DNA from: Muribaculaceae bacterium
GTDB lineage: Bacteria; Bacteroidota; Bacteroidia; Bacteroidales; Muribaculaceae
Direction of reading: 5' to 3'
Assembly (NCBI GenBank): GCA_029057985.1
Contig: JAIDYR010000089.1
Span: 1-53,015 of the forward strand
DNA: 53,015 nt
A model generated the notes under the pieces. The model searched no databases. It had not been told where the DNA came from and worked only from the letters and a program-made list of their open reading frames with translations. Below, piece by piece: positions 43,336 through 52,883 of this stretch; the stretch's first letter is position 1, and each line of letters opens with the position of its first letter. Position numbers and translations under genes: made by a program.

Positions 43336-46053
43336 TTAGTCTTCAATTGCTGCCTGCGCCGCGGCTACGCGGGCGATGGGCACGCGGAAAGGGGAGCAGC
43401 TGACGTAGTTCATGCCGAGTTTAGCACAGAACTTGACGCTGGAGGGCTCGCCGCCGTGTTCGCCGCAGATGCCTACCTTGAGATCCGGACGAGTCTCACG
43501 GCCCTTCTTGACGCCCATTTCTACAAGTTGGCCCACACCTTCCTGGTCAAGAACCTCGAATGGATCAACCTTGATGATGCCGTGATCCTTGTAGAATTTG
43601 AGGAATTTGGGAGCATCATCGCGGGAGAAGCCGAATGTCATCTGAGTCAGGTCGTTAGTGCCGAATGAGAAGAATTCTGCAACTTCAGCGATCTGGTTGG
43701 CTGTGAGAGCAGCGCGGGGCACCTCGATCATGGTGCCTACTTTGTAAGGAATTGTCTCACCCTTTTCTTCGAATACCTTATTGGCTGTGATGTTGATTAC
43801 AGCGGCCTGGTTGGAGAGCTCTTTGAGAGAACCTACGAGGGGCACCATGATCTCAGGATATACCTTAAGACCTTTAGCCTTGCAGTTGAGCGCAGCTTCA
43901 ATGATTGCGCGAGTCTGCATTTCTGTGATCTCGGGATATGTGATGCCGAGACGGCAACCGCGGTGACCGAGCATCGGGTTGAATTCCTCAAGAGAGTCTA
44001 CTTTGGCTTTTACCTCTTCGAGAGTGAGCCCCATCTCAGTAGCGAGCTCTTTCTGAGTCGCGGTCTGATGAGGTACGAACTCGTGCAACGGGGGATCGAG
44101 CAGACGGATTGTCACTCCATAGCCATCCATAGCTTCGAAGATTCCTTCGAAGTCGCCACGCTGCATGGGAAGAAGTTTTGCAAGAGCGGCGCGGCGTCCT
44201 TCTTCATCGGACGCAAGAATCATTTCACGCACTGCCTTGATACGGTCGCCTTCGAAGAACATATGCTCTGTGCGACAGAGACCGATACCTTGAGCGCCGA
44301 AGTTGCGGGCCTGAATGGCGTCGCGGGGAGTATCGGCATTTGTGCGTACGAGAGTCTTGGTATATTTAGCCGCGAGGTTCATGATGGCAGCGAAGTCACC
44401 GCCGATTTCCGGTTCAGCTGTGGGAACCTGTCCGTCGTAAACGTCACCGGTAGAACCGTTAAGGGAAATCCAGTCACCTTCCTTGTAGACTTTATCACCC
44501 ATTTTCACGGTTTTTTCTTTATAGTCAACCTGAATTTCTCCGGCTCCTGATACGCAGCATTTACCCATACCGCGGGCTACTACTGCTGCATGTGATGTCA
44601 TGCCGCCACGCATTGTCAGGATGCCCTGAGCAACTGCCATACCGCGGAGATCTTCGGGAGAAGTCTCGATGCGCACGAGTACCACCTTTTTCTTCTTTTC
44701 AGCCCATTCCTCAGCTTCATCTGCCGAGAATACGATCTGACCTGTGGCAGCACCGGGAGATGCAGGAAGACCTTTGGCAACGACTGTAGCACGCTTAAGG
44801 CCGTCCTTGTCGAATACGGGGTGAAGGAGTTCGTCGAGTTTCTGCGGTTCCATGCGGAGAAGAGCAGTCTTTTCGTCGATCATGCCTGCGCGGAGAAGAT
44901 CCATTGCTATCTTGACCATAGCTTCGCCTGTGCGCTTACCGTTACGGGTCTGGAGCATCCAGAGTTTGCCGTCCTGGATTGTGAATTCCATATCCTGCAT
45001 GTCCTTGTAGTAGTCTTCAAGGCGATGTGCGATAGCGATTAGTTCGGCTGCGCAATCCGGCATTGTCTCTTCGAGTGCGGGATATTTTGTGCGGCGTTCT
45101 TCTTCTGAGATGCCCTGAAGGGCAGCCCAGCGGCGTGAGCCTTCGATAGTGATCTGCTGGGGAGTGCGGATGCCGGCAACGACGTCTTCACCCTGAGCGT
45201 TGATAAGGTATTCACCGTTGAAGATATTTTCGCCGGTAGCGGCATCACGGCTGAAAGCAACGCCTGTAGCGGAATTATCACCCATGTTGCCGTATACCAT
45301 TGCCTGCACGTTGACTGCAGTGCCCCATTCTTCGGGAATCTGGTTCATACGGCGGTAGAGAATGGCACGTTCGTTCATCCAAGAATCGAATACGGCGCAG
45401 ATGCCACCCCAGAGCTGCTCCCATGCAGATTCGGGGAAGTCCTTACCGGTATGCTCTTTAACGGCTGCTTTAAAGCGCTTAACAAGTTCCTTAAGATCTT
45501 CAACGTCAAGTTCATTGTCGAATTTTACGCCCTTTTCTTCCTTAACTTGATCCATAATGGCTTCGAAGGGATCGATATCTGTCTTGGAAGCAGGCTTCAT
45601 TCCGAGAACCACATCACCATACATCTGCACGAAGCGGCGATATGAATCCCATGCGAAGCGGGGATTACCGCTCTTTTCGGCCATTGTGGCTACAGTAGCG
45701 TCATTCATGCCGAGGTTGAGGACAGTATCCATCATGCCGGGCATGGAAGCGCGTGCGCCGGAGCGAACCGAGACAAGAAGGGGATTTGACGGATCATCGA
45801 ATTTATTGCCGGTCAGCGTCTCTACGTGAGCGATAGCTTTTTCTACATCTTTCTTGATGTCCTCGACGACTTTATCGCGGCCATATTGAGTATATTCGTT
45901 GCAGACTTCTGTTGTGATAGTGAAGCCGGGAGGAACCGGCATGCCCAACAGATTCATTTCAGCAAGGTTAGCACCTTTGCCACCGAGGATGTTGCGCATC
46001 CCGGCATTACCTTCGGCTTTACCGTCGCCGAATGTATAAATCTTCTGTGCCAT
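43336..46053 (-). CDS. ppdK: Pyruvate, phosphate dikinase
   Basis: 905 residues. Interconverts pyruvate + ATP + Pi with phosphoenolpyruvate + AMP + PPi. Domain order is the ATP-grasp domain (LGGKGANLAEM near 24, SVRSGARASMPGMMDTVLNL near 90-110), the swivelling phosphohistidine domain (GGMTSHAAVVARGMGK, catalytic His near residue 488) and the PEP/pyruvate barrel (LGHRGCRLGITYPE, FSFGTNDLTQM, catalytic Cys in KVGICGEHGG). Length and motifs are standard. Codon use is notably G+C-richer than its neighbours, as expected of a highly expressed gene. The leader is about 170 bases long. Confidence 0.97.
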   Translation of the reverse strand: MAQKIYTFGDGKAEGNAGMRNILGGKGANLAEMNLLGMPVPPGFTITTEVCNEYTQYGRDKVVEDIKKDVEKAIAHVETLTGNKFDDPSNPLLVSVRSGARASMPGMMDTVLNLGMNDATVATMAEKSGNPRFAWDSYRRFVQMYGDVVLGMKPASKTDIDPFEAIMDQVKEEKGVKFDNELDVEDLKELVKRFKAAVKEHTGKDFPESAWEQLWGGICAVFDSWMNERAILYRRMNQIPEEWGTAVNVQAMVYGNMGDNSATGVAFSRDAATGENIFNGEYLINAQGEDVVAGIRTPQQITIEGSRRWAALQGISEEERRTKYPALEETMPDCAAELIAIAHRLEDYYKDMQDMEFTIQDGKLWMLQTRNGKRTGEAMVKIAMDLLRAGMIDEKTALLRMEPQKLDELLHPVFDKDGLKRATVVAKGLPASPGAATGQIVFSADEAEEWAEKKKKVVLVRIETSPEDLRGMAVAQGILTMRGGMTSHAAVVARGMGKCCVSGAGEIQVDYKEKTVKMGDKVYKEGDWISLNGSTGDVYDGQVPTAEPEIGGDFAAIMNLAAKYTKTLVRTNADTPRDAIQARNFGAQGIGLCRTEHMFFEGDRIKAVREMILASDEEGRRAALAKLLPMQRGDFEGIFEAMDGYGVTIRLLDPPLHEFVPHQTATQKELATEMGLTLEEVKAKVDSLEEFNPMLGHRGCRLGITYPEITEMQTRAIIEAALNCKAKGLKVYPEIMVPLVGSLKELSNQAAVINITANKVFEEKGETIPYKVGTMIEVPRAALTANQIAEVAEFFSFGTNDLTQMTFGFSRDDAPKFLKFYKDHGIIKVDPFEVLDQEGVGQLVEMGVKKGRETRPDLKVGICGEHGGEPSSVKFCAKLGMNYVSCSPFRVPIARVAAAQAAIED

Positions 46054-46227
46054 TTAGTTTTTATTACAGATTATATTAAGATTGAAGAATTTCGTAAGAA
46101 ATTGGGGCAGATAATATGGAGGAATGAGATGAGGATTCTTCCTTCAAATTATCAGAGAATATTTTAAGATCCGCTAAAACGGAGTTTCAGTCAGCTGAGG
46201 AGAAAACAGTCATAACTGAGCCGGATT

Positions 46228-46235
46228 GCAAAGTT
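46228..46235 (-). promoter_or_regulatory. -7 box for ppdK
   Basis: On the minus strand TAACTTTG followed by CAA, a perfect Bacteroidetes -7 element, about 175 bases before the ppdK start codon. The expected TTG at -33 is absent. Confidence 0.45.
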
Positions 46236-46328
46236 AATAAAAAAATATGAATTTTGGAATAATGTAGCGGATAAAGTAACCTTAATAAAATAATTGCCTC
46301 CTTAATTTCCCGATTCCATAGTTAATCA

Positions 46329-46360
46329 TTTGGCAATATTCGATATTTATTGTAATTTTG
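46329..46360 (+). promoter_or_regulatory. Promoter of the porin-LysM operon
   Basis: TTTG (46329-46332), exactly 20 bases, TAATTTTG (46353-46360): a full consensus match. It places the transcription start near 46367 and so rules out a start codon at 46358. Confidence 0.75.
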
Positions 46361-46402
46361 TATATCGAATGTAGATCGGATATTTCCCTATCCCTCCTGA
46401 TA

Positions 46403-47752
46403 ATGAAAAATATGAAGATAATTGTCGGGTTGCTATTTATTTTCCTCAGCCTGTCATCTATATATTCCACTGCCTTCGCCGATAGCGTGGCTGTTTCTTC
46501 TCCGAGGTTCCCCGAGCAAATCCAGCGGCAGAAGCTTCTTGACCGTCAGAAAGTGATATCTCTCGGTCAGAATGACCCTACAGTCTCATCTGCGGATTCA
46601 TTAAAGGTTCTGATGAATATTTTCTATTCCGATCAGTTTAGAAAATTCAGCGATCCGGAAGCGCCGTATTTCATGGTGATGTCGAAAGATACTCATCTTG
46701 CGATGGGTGTAGGCGGCATTCTGCTCGTCAGGGGATGGGAGGATTGGAATGGCGTTGTGGAACCTTATGTTTTTTCGCCATATAATATCCCCATACCTAA
46801 AAATCCGGCCCGTCGTCAGCGTCTTTATGCTACTCCTGCTAACTCCGGGTTTTTCTTAACGTTGCTGGGGCGCAATACCGCAGTCGGAGATTTTATGGCC
46901 CATCTTGAAGGAGCCTTCAATGGCTATCAGCGTATGGGATTCAAGGTTAGGCGAGCATATATAAGACTAAAAGGTTTCACAGCCGGATATGCTCTATCAA
47001 CTTTCCTGGATGCGGGCGCTATGCCAAGAATGGTTGATGGAGGCGTTTACAGCGGCACTGTGGACAGAGCCAATATTCTGGTAAGATATCAAAAAGATTT
47101 TAAATCCGGATGGAGCGTTGCGGGAGGTCTGGAATTTCCCAACACATATATTGAAGATGTTAGCGGAAGCGTTGAGGCTTGCTCGCCTTATCTGCCTGAT
47201 TTAGCTGCATTCGGTCAGTATCGATGGGACGAGGGGTTTAGTCATGTTCGCCTGTCAGGTCTTCTGCGCACGCTCGGTTATCGTGATTTACTCTCCCAGA
47301 GAAATCATAATAAATTGGGTTGGGGACTTGCGTTATCGTCAACCGTGAAGGTAATCCCTGATCTTTCGCTATATGGAGCTGTAGTCTATGGGAAAGGCCA
47401 TTTGAGTTATTTAAGCGATATGAGTAATGGCGCGCATGACCTTGTAGCAGTAGCGGGATGTCCCGGAGTGCTTCAAGCTCCTGAGGCGTTCTCATATTTT
47501 GTAGGTGGCAAATATAATTTCAGACCTGAACTATATTCTACGGTCACTTTCTCTCAGGTGAGGAACTATGAGAATCTGCCTGCTGATCCCGAGGGCTATA
47601 AATATGGATTATGCGGGGCTGCCAATATATTTTGGGAAATTACACCAAGACTTATACTTGGAGCAGAATATATGATTGGGGAAAGAATGAATTTCGATGG
47701 AAGTCATGGCTCGTCAAATCGTGCCGAGGCGATGTTCCAATTATCATTTTGA
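46403..47752 (+). CDS. DcaP-like outer-membrane porin
   Basis: 449 residues from ATG 46403 (a second ATG at 46412 is equally good). Signal peptide (KIIVGLLFIFLSLSSIYSTAFA) followed by a short helical region and a beta-barrel of alternating aromatic strands that ends in FQLSF, the usual terminal Phe of outer-membrane barrels. FLTLLGRNTAVGDFMAHLEG and the barrel layout resemble DcaP-type porins. Substrate unknown. The LysM gene starts 10 bases downstream, so barrel and wall-binding protein are co-expressed. Confidence 0.78.
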   Translation: MKNMKIIVGLLFIFLSLSSIYSTAFADSVAVSSPRFPEQIQRQKLLDRQKVISLGQNDPTVSSADSLKVLMNIFYSDQFRKFSDPEAPYFMVMSKDTHLAMGVGGILLVRGWEDWNGVVEPYVFSPYNIPIPKNPARRQRLYATPANSGFFLTLLGRNTAVGDFMAHLEGAFNGYQRMGFKVRRAYIRLKGFTAGYALSTFLDAGAMPRMVDGGVYSGTVDRANILVRYQKDFKSGWSVAGGLEFPNTYIEDVSGSVEACSPYLPDLAAFGQYRWDEGFSHVRLSGLLRTLGYRDLLSQRNHNKLGWGLALSSTVKVIPDLSLYGAVVYGKGHLSYLSDMSNGAHDLVAVAGCPGVLQAPEAFSYFVGGKYNFRPELYSTVTFSQVRNYENLPADPEGYKYGLCGAANIFWEITPRLILGAEYMIGERMNFDGSHGSSNRAEAMFQLSF

Positions 47753-47762
47753 AAGATATTGA

Positions 47763-49904
47763 ATGATGAAGATACGCAGTTTGCTTTTGAGTTCCGTAAT
47801 AGTGGTCAGTGCCGGTATGGGTCTGATCATGGCTGAAACGACATTACCCAAAGTAACTATAATGGGTAAGACATTCTATTACTATGAATCAAAAAAAGGA
47901 GAAACTCTCAAAGATATAGCTGAGCGTTATGGATGGGATGAGAGCATCTTGAGTAAGACTAATACGGAAGTATCCGGCAAACTTGCTCAGGGGACATTGA
48001 TATATTATCCGGCATCAAAAAATTCTGAAAAGACAGGCTCAAAAGGCGGCGGAGGTTACGATATCCCGGATACCCATACCCATATCGTGCGTCCCGGAGA
48101 GACAGCATATGGAATATCAAGACTTTACAATATCCCGATCGATAGTCTGTATGCAATGAATCCTGCGGCCGTCAATGGAATTAAAAAAGGTGACCGGATA
48201 ATAATTTCCCAACCATTAGCGGCTTCACAAAATTCTGACGGCAGACTGAAGGATAAATTTGCAGAGCAACCACATTTGTCTGCTACTCCTTCCGATGCTG
48301 ATCAGACCTCCTCGATAGCGGACAATACTTCTTCAAACGGTTATATTTATCATACCGTTGAGGATGGAGAAAGTCTATATGGTATCGCTCATAAATATTC
48401 GACTTCAATCGAAAGTCTATTCCGACTGAATCCGGGACTGACAGCCGGGAATCCATCAAAAGGGGAGATGATCAGAATTCTTCCGGAGACACTAAGCCAA
48501 TCGACCCATCGCGAAGTTATAGAAGAAAAGAAAATCGATGGAATAGCCGAATATAAGGCTAAACGCGGCGATTCTTGGGAATCTATTGCCGAGTCTCATA
48601 ATCTGACAGTCGACGCGCTTCAGGCCGCCAACCCCGGAATCTCAAAAATTAATAAAGGTGACAGAATTTATCTGCCTGTAGTATCTACGGTCTCTGTTGA
48701 GAAGGATGTGGCTGATATTGATCCGCGAAGTCTGAGCAGTCAAGGCGTCCAAGAAATTTATGAAGAAGTACATTCTCTTCCTGCGCAATCATCCCTTGAC
48801 ATCGCTTCTACTGATCCGGAGGATATCCCTTCAGTAGGCATTGCCATTGTTTTGACAGATATCGGCCAGAACGCTGACGAAAAGAGAAGCAAACGAAACA
48901 AGGAGATGGAATTTTCGAGAGGAGCTATTAAGGCAGTAGATGATCTTAAAAATAATCCTTTTAAAACCCGACTGACAATTATTGACGGTTCGCTTCCATC
49001 TGATTCCATAGCCATCCTCCTGCATGACTTTCATCCTTCGATGATTGTAAATACTTCAGATACTGAGATTCCCACGTATCTGCTCAACTATGTTGATTCA
49101 ACTTCAACTACTCTTGTCAATGCTTTCAATGTAAAGGACGAGACATACGTCAACAATCCGAATATCATTCAGTTTCTGACTCCCTCATCATACATGAATT
49201 CCGCAGTGTCGGAGTATTTCCCTCAGGAATATGACGGCTATAAACTTCTTGTAGCCGGGAGTCCGGATTCATCGGATCAGCTGGGCAATATGATCATTCA
49301 GGCGTTCGCCGAGAAGAATGTGAAGAGTGTTGAGGAATTGTCGGTGGAAGAACTCGAAAATGTTGAGCTTGAAGATCCTGAAGGTAAATATCTGATTTAT
49401 TGTCCTGCAGTAAATCAAGCAGATGTGTTGGCTCTCCTTAGAAAGATTCAAATCCTCCGCGACCGCCATGTTTTGGCTGATATCAGAGTTATCGGTCGAC
49501 CTAACTGGATTACATTTGCATCATCCTCCAAGGATGTGGAACTCCGAGATCTGATCGGTAATAACAGAGTTTCCATTCCTTCACGATTCTATTTCGATCC
49601 GGAGGAATATGCCACTAAGAAATTTATTGATGATTACAAAGGGCTCTTCAATATGGGTCCGATGAAAGCATCCCCTGTATATTGCGCCACGGCTTATGAT
49701 ATAGTGTCATACTTTGTGCCTAATATTATTCATCACAAGGGAGATTTCAATCAGTCGTTTACTTGGATGCCAACTATCCAGTCTCCAATATCTCTTGAAA
49801 GAGTAAGTAACTGGGGGGGAATCGTAAATAAAGCTGTTTATGTAATCAATTATCAGCCTTTTGGAATTTCGGATAAGGTGATAGTACCTGCAATAGTAAA
49901 ATAA
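47763..49904 (+). CDS. LysM-repeat protein with C-terminal periplasmic-binding-protein-like domain
   Basis: 713 residues. After a signal peptide come four LysM or LysM-like units at about 38-84 (first one divergent), 107-149 (HIVRPGETAYGISRLYNIP), 196-241 (HTVEDGESLYGIAHKYS) and 262-306 (YKAKRGDSWESIAESHNL). From about 355 to the end is an alpha/beta region (VGIAIVLTDIGQ, then KFIDDYKGLFN...) of the type I periplasmic-binding fold, as in LpoA-like proteins. It probably binds peptidoglycan and may regulate its synthesis or recognise a muropeptide. Second gene of the porin operon. Confidence 0.85.
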   Translation: MMKIRSLLLSSVIVVSAGMGLIMAETTLPKVTIMGKTFYYYESKKGETLKDIAERYGWDESILSKTNTEVSGKLAQGTLIYYPASKNSEKTGSKGGGGYDIPDTHTHIVRPGETAYGISRLYNIPIDSLYAMNPAAVNGIKKGDRIIISQPLAASQNSDGRLKDKFAEQPHLSATPSDADQTSSIADNTSSNGYIYHTVEDGESLYGIAHKYSTSIESLFRLNPGLTAGNPSKGEMIRILPETLSQSTHREVIEEKKIDGIAEYKAKRGDSWESIAESHNLTVDALQAANPGISKINKGDRIYLPVVSTVSVEKDVADIDPRSLSSQGVQEIYEEVHSLPAQSSLDIASTDPEDIPSVGIAIVLTDIGQNADEKRSKRNKEMEFSRGAIKAVDDLKNNPFKTRLTIIDGSLPSDSIAILLHDFHPSMIVNTSDTEIPTYLLNYVDSTSTTLVNAFNVKDETYVNNPNIIQFLTPSSYMNSAVSEYFPQEYDGYKLLVAGSPDSSDQLGNMIIQAFAEKNVKSVEELSVEELENVELEDPEGKYLIYCPAVNQADVLALLRKIQILRDRHVLADIRVIGRPNWITFASSSKDVELRDLIGNNRVSIPSRFYFDPEEYATKKFIDDYKGLFNMGPMKASPVYCATAYDIVSYFVPNIIHHKGDFNQSFTWMPTIQSPISLERVSNWGGIVNKAVYVINYQPFGISDKVIVPAIVK

Positions 49905-49971
49905 TAAGAAAGGCTCCTGATTTAGGCCCCACTTTTTATGAGACTGTGCCTAAAATTGTGTGAACCGATAT

Positions 49972-50014
49972 GAATGTATGAATATAACTACACATTCATA
50001 CATTCTCTTTTTTT
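49972..50014 (+). terminator. Rho-independent terminator after the LysM gene
   Basis: A 12-bp perfect stem (GAATGTATGAAT and its complement) around ATAACTACAC, followed by TCTTTTTTT. Confidence 0.9.
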
Positions 50015-50074
50015 GCTCAACCTTATGGCTGCATAATTGTTAGAATTAGTGTAATTGAATATTAACTACAAATT

Positions 50075-50572
50075 ATGAAGACAGTATTTATGAATGGCCT
50101 TGGCATGCATCTGCATGGTGAGGTTCCCGTAGACGGAAGTAATGCCCCGGAATTAAATCTCGTAGCTCAGGATCTTTCCGAGTTAACCCTTGACTCTTTT
50201 AAAGGGAGCAGAGTAGTTCTTAATATATTCCCAAGTATGGACACGGAGGTATGTGCAGCCTCAGTCAGGAGATTTAACGCTGATGCTGCTAAGTTGCCTA
50301 ATACAAAAGTGATATGCGTGTCAATGGATCTTCCCTTCGCAGCTACGCGTTTCTGCACGGCTAACGGTATAGAAAATGTGGTTACAGGAAGTGGATTCAG
50401 AAGTGAATTTGGCGACAAATATGGAGTCCGGATAGTAGATGGACCTCTGCGTGATCTGTATGCACGTGCCGTCGTTGTCATTGACGAGGAAGGCAAAGTG
50501 CTCGGAAGTAAGGTATGCGAACAGATTACAGACGAACCCGATTACGCTTTCGTAGAAAGCCTTCTCAAGTAA
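50075..50572 (+). CDS. tpx: Thiol peroxidase (Tpx, atypical 2-Cys peroxiredoxin)
   Basis: 165 residues, standard length. Peroxidatic Cys60 is in FPSMDTEVCAAS and resolving Cys94 in TRFCTANG, with the Tpx-specific Arg in SSV/ASVRRFN following the first. Reduces hydrogen peroxide and organic hydroperoxides with thioredoxin in the cytoplasm or periplasm; no signal peptide here, so cytoplasmic. Monocistronic, between terminators at 49972 and 50625. Confidence 0.96.
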   Translation: MKTVFMNGLGMHLHGEVPVDGSNAPELNLVAQDLSELTLDSFKGSRVVLNIFPSMDTEVCAASVRRFNADAAKLPNTKVICVSMDLPFAATRFCTANGIENVVTGSGFRSEFGDKYGVRIVDGPLRDLYARAVVVIDEEGKVLGSKVCEQITDEPDYAFVESLLK

Positions 50573-50575
50573 TTG

Positions 50576-50622
50576 AGATAATCTATATTCTGCAAATTAA
50601 AGATAATCTATATTATGCAAAT
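50576..50622. repeat. Two-unit tandem repeat after tpx
   Basis: agataatctatatt(c/a)tgcaaat occurs twice at 50576 and 50601 with a 25-base period, 21 of 22 positions identical, between the tpx stop and its terminator. Probably a simple local duplication. Confidence 0.7.
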
Positions 50623-50624
50623 AG

Positions 50625-50657
50625 AGAGGATGACTCCGTAATTTGGAATCATCCTCT
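50625..50657. terminator. Bidirectional terminator between tpx and the GIN-domain gene
   Basis: AGAGGATGACTCC pairs with GGAATCATCCTCT (one mismatch) around 7 bases, between convergent stop codons at 50572 and 50674. Confidence 0.8.
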
Positions 50658-50673
50658 TTATCTGCATGTAATG

Positions 50674-51516
50674 TTATCGTTTGATATCACCGAGTCCGCT
50701 CTGCATTACGTTTGATTTCTCTGTCTTCAGTCGGGAAGCGTCGATATCTCCGATGCCTGAAGTATTGAAATTAGCTGTTGTCGCTTCTCCGGATACTTCT
50801 ACGTCACCGGCGCCATGATTCTGAATTGATAGTTTTTCGGTGGAAATATTAGTGGCGAAGATGTCGCCTGTCCCGTTACTGAGAATATTGACAGAGGATT
50901 GGGACTCTTTGAAGCCTACAGAGATCTTGCCGGTCCCATTATTCATGATCGAGACGGAAGAAGAATTTATTGATTTAATTGAGATTTCCCCGGTACCATT
51001 ATCCATTAGAGATACGGAAGGAGCATCGATACTGTTCAGTTGGATGTTGCCGGTGCCGTATAACCCAAGCGTTATCTTCTTGCCGGAAAGGTCGGAAGCT
51101 TTGAAATTGCCTGTCCCGAAAGTTTGGAAATGAGTCAGAGATTTGCCGTAGATTTTGGCAGAGATATTCTTGAAATTTGAGTAGTTGTAACCCTCGGAAT
51201 CAGCATGTATAGCAAGGGAAGAGCCTGACTGCTGCACCATTATAAGCTTGATTAAATTTTCCGGCCCGGTAATTTCAATTCCGGGTTTGCCCGGGAGGTA
51301 TTCAATATCTACGAGAGTGTAGTTTGAGATATTGGTTACTTCCTTGTCAAAGGCAACCCTCCTCGTTTTTATCGGACCCGGGTTGACCGATTTAGAGGTG
51401 TCATCAGCGGAGAATGACCTTTTAGAATGTGATTCATTCATGATCTTGGCCGGAAGTGACGAAGCGCAGCTTGACATAATTGTCAGCAAAAGCACGAAAT
51501 AAAATATTTTTTTCAT
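50674..51516 (-). CDS. Head-GIN-domain (DUF2807) lipoprotein
   Basis: 280 residues. A lipoprotein signal (MKKIFYFVLLLTIMSSC, Cys17) and a linker precede a repeated beta-helix. The head-GIN hallmark, short units with NGTG or (F/Y)GTGN, is seen many times: FGTGNFKA, YGTGNIQL, NGTGEISI, NGTGKISV, NGTGDIFA, HGAGDVEV, SGIGDIDA and SGLGDIKR. Family members are surface or periplasmic proteins of unknown role, often encoded with sigma/anti-sigma genes. Third gene of a minus-strand operon. Confidence 0.9.
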   Translation of the reverse strand: MKKIFYFVLLLTIMSSCASSLPAKIMNESHSKRSFSADDTSKSVNPGPIKTRRVAFDKEVTNISNYTLVDIEYLPGKPGIEITGPENLIKLIMVQQSGSSLAIHADSEGYNYSNFKNISAKIYGKSLTHFQTFGTGNFKASDLSGKKITLGLYGTGNIQLNSIDAPSVSLMDNGTGEISIKSINSSSVSIMNNGTGKISVGFKESQSSVNILSNGTGDIFATNISTEKLSIQNHGAGDVEVSGEATTANFNTSGIGDIDASRLKTEKSNVMQSGLGDIKR

Positions 51517-51532
51517 ATGGAAGTGGATTAGG

Positions 51533-52024
51533 TCAATATATTGAGGTTAAATAATCAATTACTACGAGTTGAGCAGCTACTACGTCATTTGTCCAGATGA
51601 TAATCTGCTTGACATGATCTTGTTTATCCATTTGCTGATATAGATAATATTCATGATGATCAGCTACGTTTTTCATAACGAGCTCAATGTCCTTTTGATT
51701 CAATAGATAAGTCTTTAGTAAGCTCTGAATCTTACCAGCAGCTCTATCAGAGATCGCGTCATACGTATATAATGCAGATATATTCTTGTCGACATTATCG
51801 CCGAGAATACTCAGATTATATCTGTTCCAAAGATTTAAGTTTTCGGCAAAGCGTCCTGAAATGTAAGTACATTCAATTCCTTCAGTCCCGCAAAGAGAAT
51901 CAAATTCAAAGGCGCTTATCGAAGTTGGAGAAAATCCCAAAGCTAATATCATAAAGCATATCACCCGAACGTGACGGAATCTTTTTGCCGGTAATATTTT
52001 AGATTTCAATTGAATTTTCATCAT
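51533..52024 (-). CDS. Exported protein of unknown function in the anti-sigma operon
   Basis: 163 residues with an N-terminal basic region and a hydrophobic stretch (VICFMILALGFSPTSISAF) that may be a signal peptide or an anchor. The remainder is helical with an early Cys pair (DSLCGTEGIECTYI) and a well-formed C terminus (IWTNDVVAAQLVVIDYL). I do not recognise the family with certainty. It overlaps the anti-sigma-like gene by 26 bases and ends 16 bases before the GIN gene, which indicates one operon of envelope-stress type. Confidence 0.7.
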   Translation of the reverse strand: MMKIQLKSKILPAKRFRHVRVICFMILALGFSPTSISAFEFDSLCGTEGIECTYISGRFAENLNLWNRYNLSILGDNVDKNISALYTYDAISDRAAGKIQSLLKTYLLNQKDIELVMKNVADHHEYYLYQQMDKQDHVKQIIIWTNDVVAAQLVVIDYLTSIY

Positions 52025-52883
52025 TTTGATGCTTTGAAGAGTTGATTTCGCTATTAGAGAAAAGATGATTTCTTTCAGAGGAGTAATTCATATCGATGTC
52101 ATCGATTCGGGCGGCGCCAATCAGCAGGTTGCCGTTGAGCTGGGCGAATACCATATTGAGAATTGCGTCTGCCTCTCTGAAGTCGCTGACAACTCTATAA
52201 TTAGCTGCGGCCATTACTTTCTCTTCATCCGTCATTCCGGCTTCAAAATATTCAGGATCCTGAATTATTTCGATGGTTTCTTCTGATCGAACAGAAAGAG
52301 AAGCACTATTTGAACGAGCTTTAAATGAATCGTTTTCAGACTTTCTATTTTCACTCAGAGAAGCAGAATATACTTGTAGGGAGTCCTGAGTGAGAAGAGG
52401 GGATTTAGGAGTGGCGGTTAGAATAGGCGAATCCGCACTTTTATGGGAAGAATTTGCGTATGAGACAACTTCATCCTTAGATTGGTCACTGTCAGAAAAG
52501 AAATGACATAAAACCATTGAACCCGCTATGGCTATTGCTAATATTCCGGCATAACGCATCAGTTTTTTTCGGTATCGGCGTAAATGATCCATAATTCTTG
52601 CGCTCCGATTTTCAGAGGCGATCTCTTTGTCAAGAGCCGCTGAGATTCGGTCGGCGAAGGGCGCAGGCATTTCATCGCATTCCTCATCTCCGCGCTCAAG
52701 CGACTGAAGATCGGAAAGGAGCCGTATAGAGGAGAGCAATTCGTCGGGGATAGATTCGGATGAGATATCAATCACTTCGATTAGCGCAGCAATGCGCTGC
52801 TCTTGGTCTGGTGACTCGTTAGCTTCAAGCCAATCCTTCAGAAGATAGTTAAGTTCAGATATCTCTTTATTAAATTTTTTCAT
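51999..52883 (-). CDS. Anti-sigma-like single-pass membrane protein
   Basis: 294 residues from ATG 52883; a frame start at 52901 six codons upstream is less likely. A cytoplasmic helical domain (about 1-100, LNYLLKDWLEANESPDQEQR) is followed by a basic stretch (RRYRKKLMRYAG), one transmembrane helix (about 108-130) and a Ser-rich periplasmic part. This layout fits anti-sigma factors of Bacteroidetes ECF systems. The partner sigma gene would lie beyond the right edge and is not visible. First gene seen of the three-gene operon. Confidence 0.6.
   Translation of the reverse strand: MKKFNKEISELNYLLKDWLEANESPDQEQRIAALIEVIDISSESIPDELLSSIRLLSDLQSLERGDEECDEMPAPFADRISAALDKEIASENRSARIMDHLRRYRKKLMRYAGILAIAIAGSMVLCHFFSDSDQSKDEVVSYANSSHKSADSPILTATPKSPLLTQDSLQVYSASLSENRKSENDSFKARSNSASLSVRSEETIEIIQDPEYFEAGMTDEEKVMAAANYRVVSDFREADAILNMVFAQLNGNLLIGAARIDDIDMNYSSERNHLFSNSEINSSKHQNDENSIEI

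Larger units (their letters stand above)
46054..46402. other. Divergent intergenic region between ppdK and the porin operon
   Basis: 349 bases. It contains the minus-strand -7 box TAACTTTG at 46228-46235 (no good -33 partner) for ppdK and the complete plus-strand promoter at 46329-46360 for the porin. No gene or repeat was recognised; the roughly 170-base ppdK leader has no obvious riboswitch-like hairpin set. Confidence 0.5.

Noticed and set aside
46358..46402. Longer N terminus of the DcaP-like porin from 46358
   Set aside because: This start overlaps the -7 box TAATTTTG (46353-46360), so it would lie before the predicted transcription start; the signal peptide begins at 46403 or 46412.
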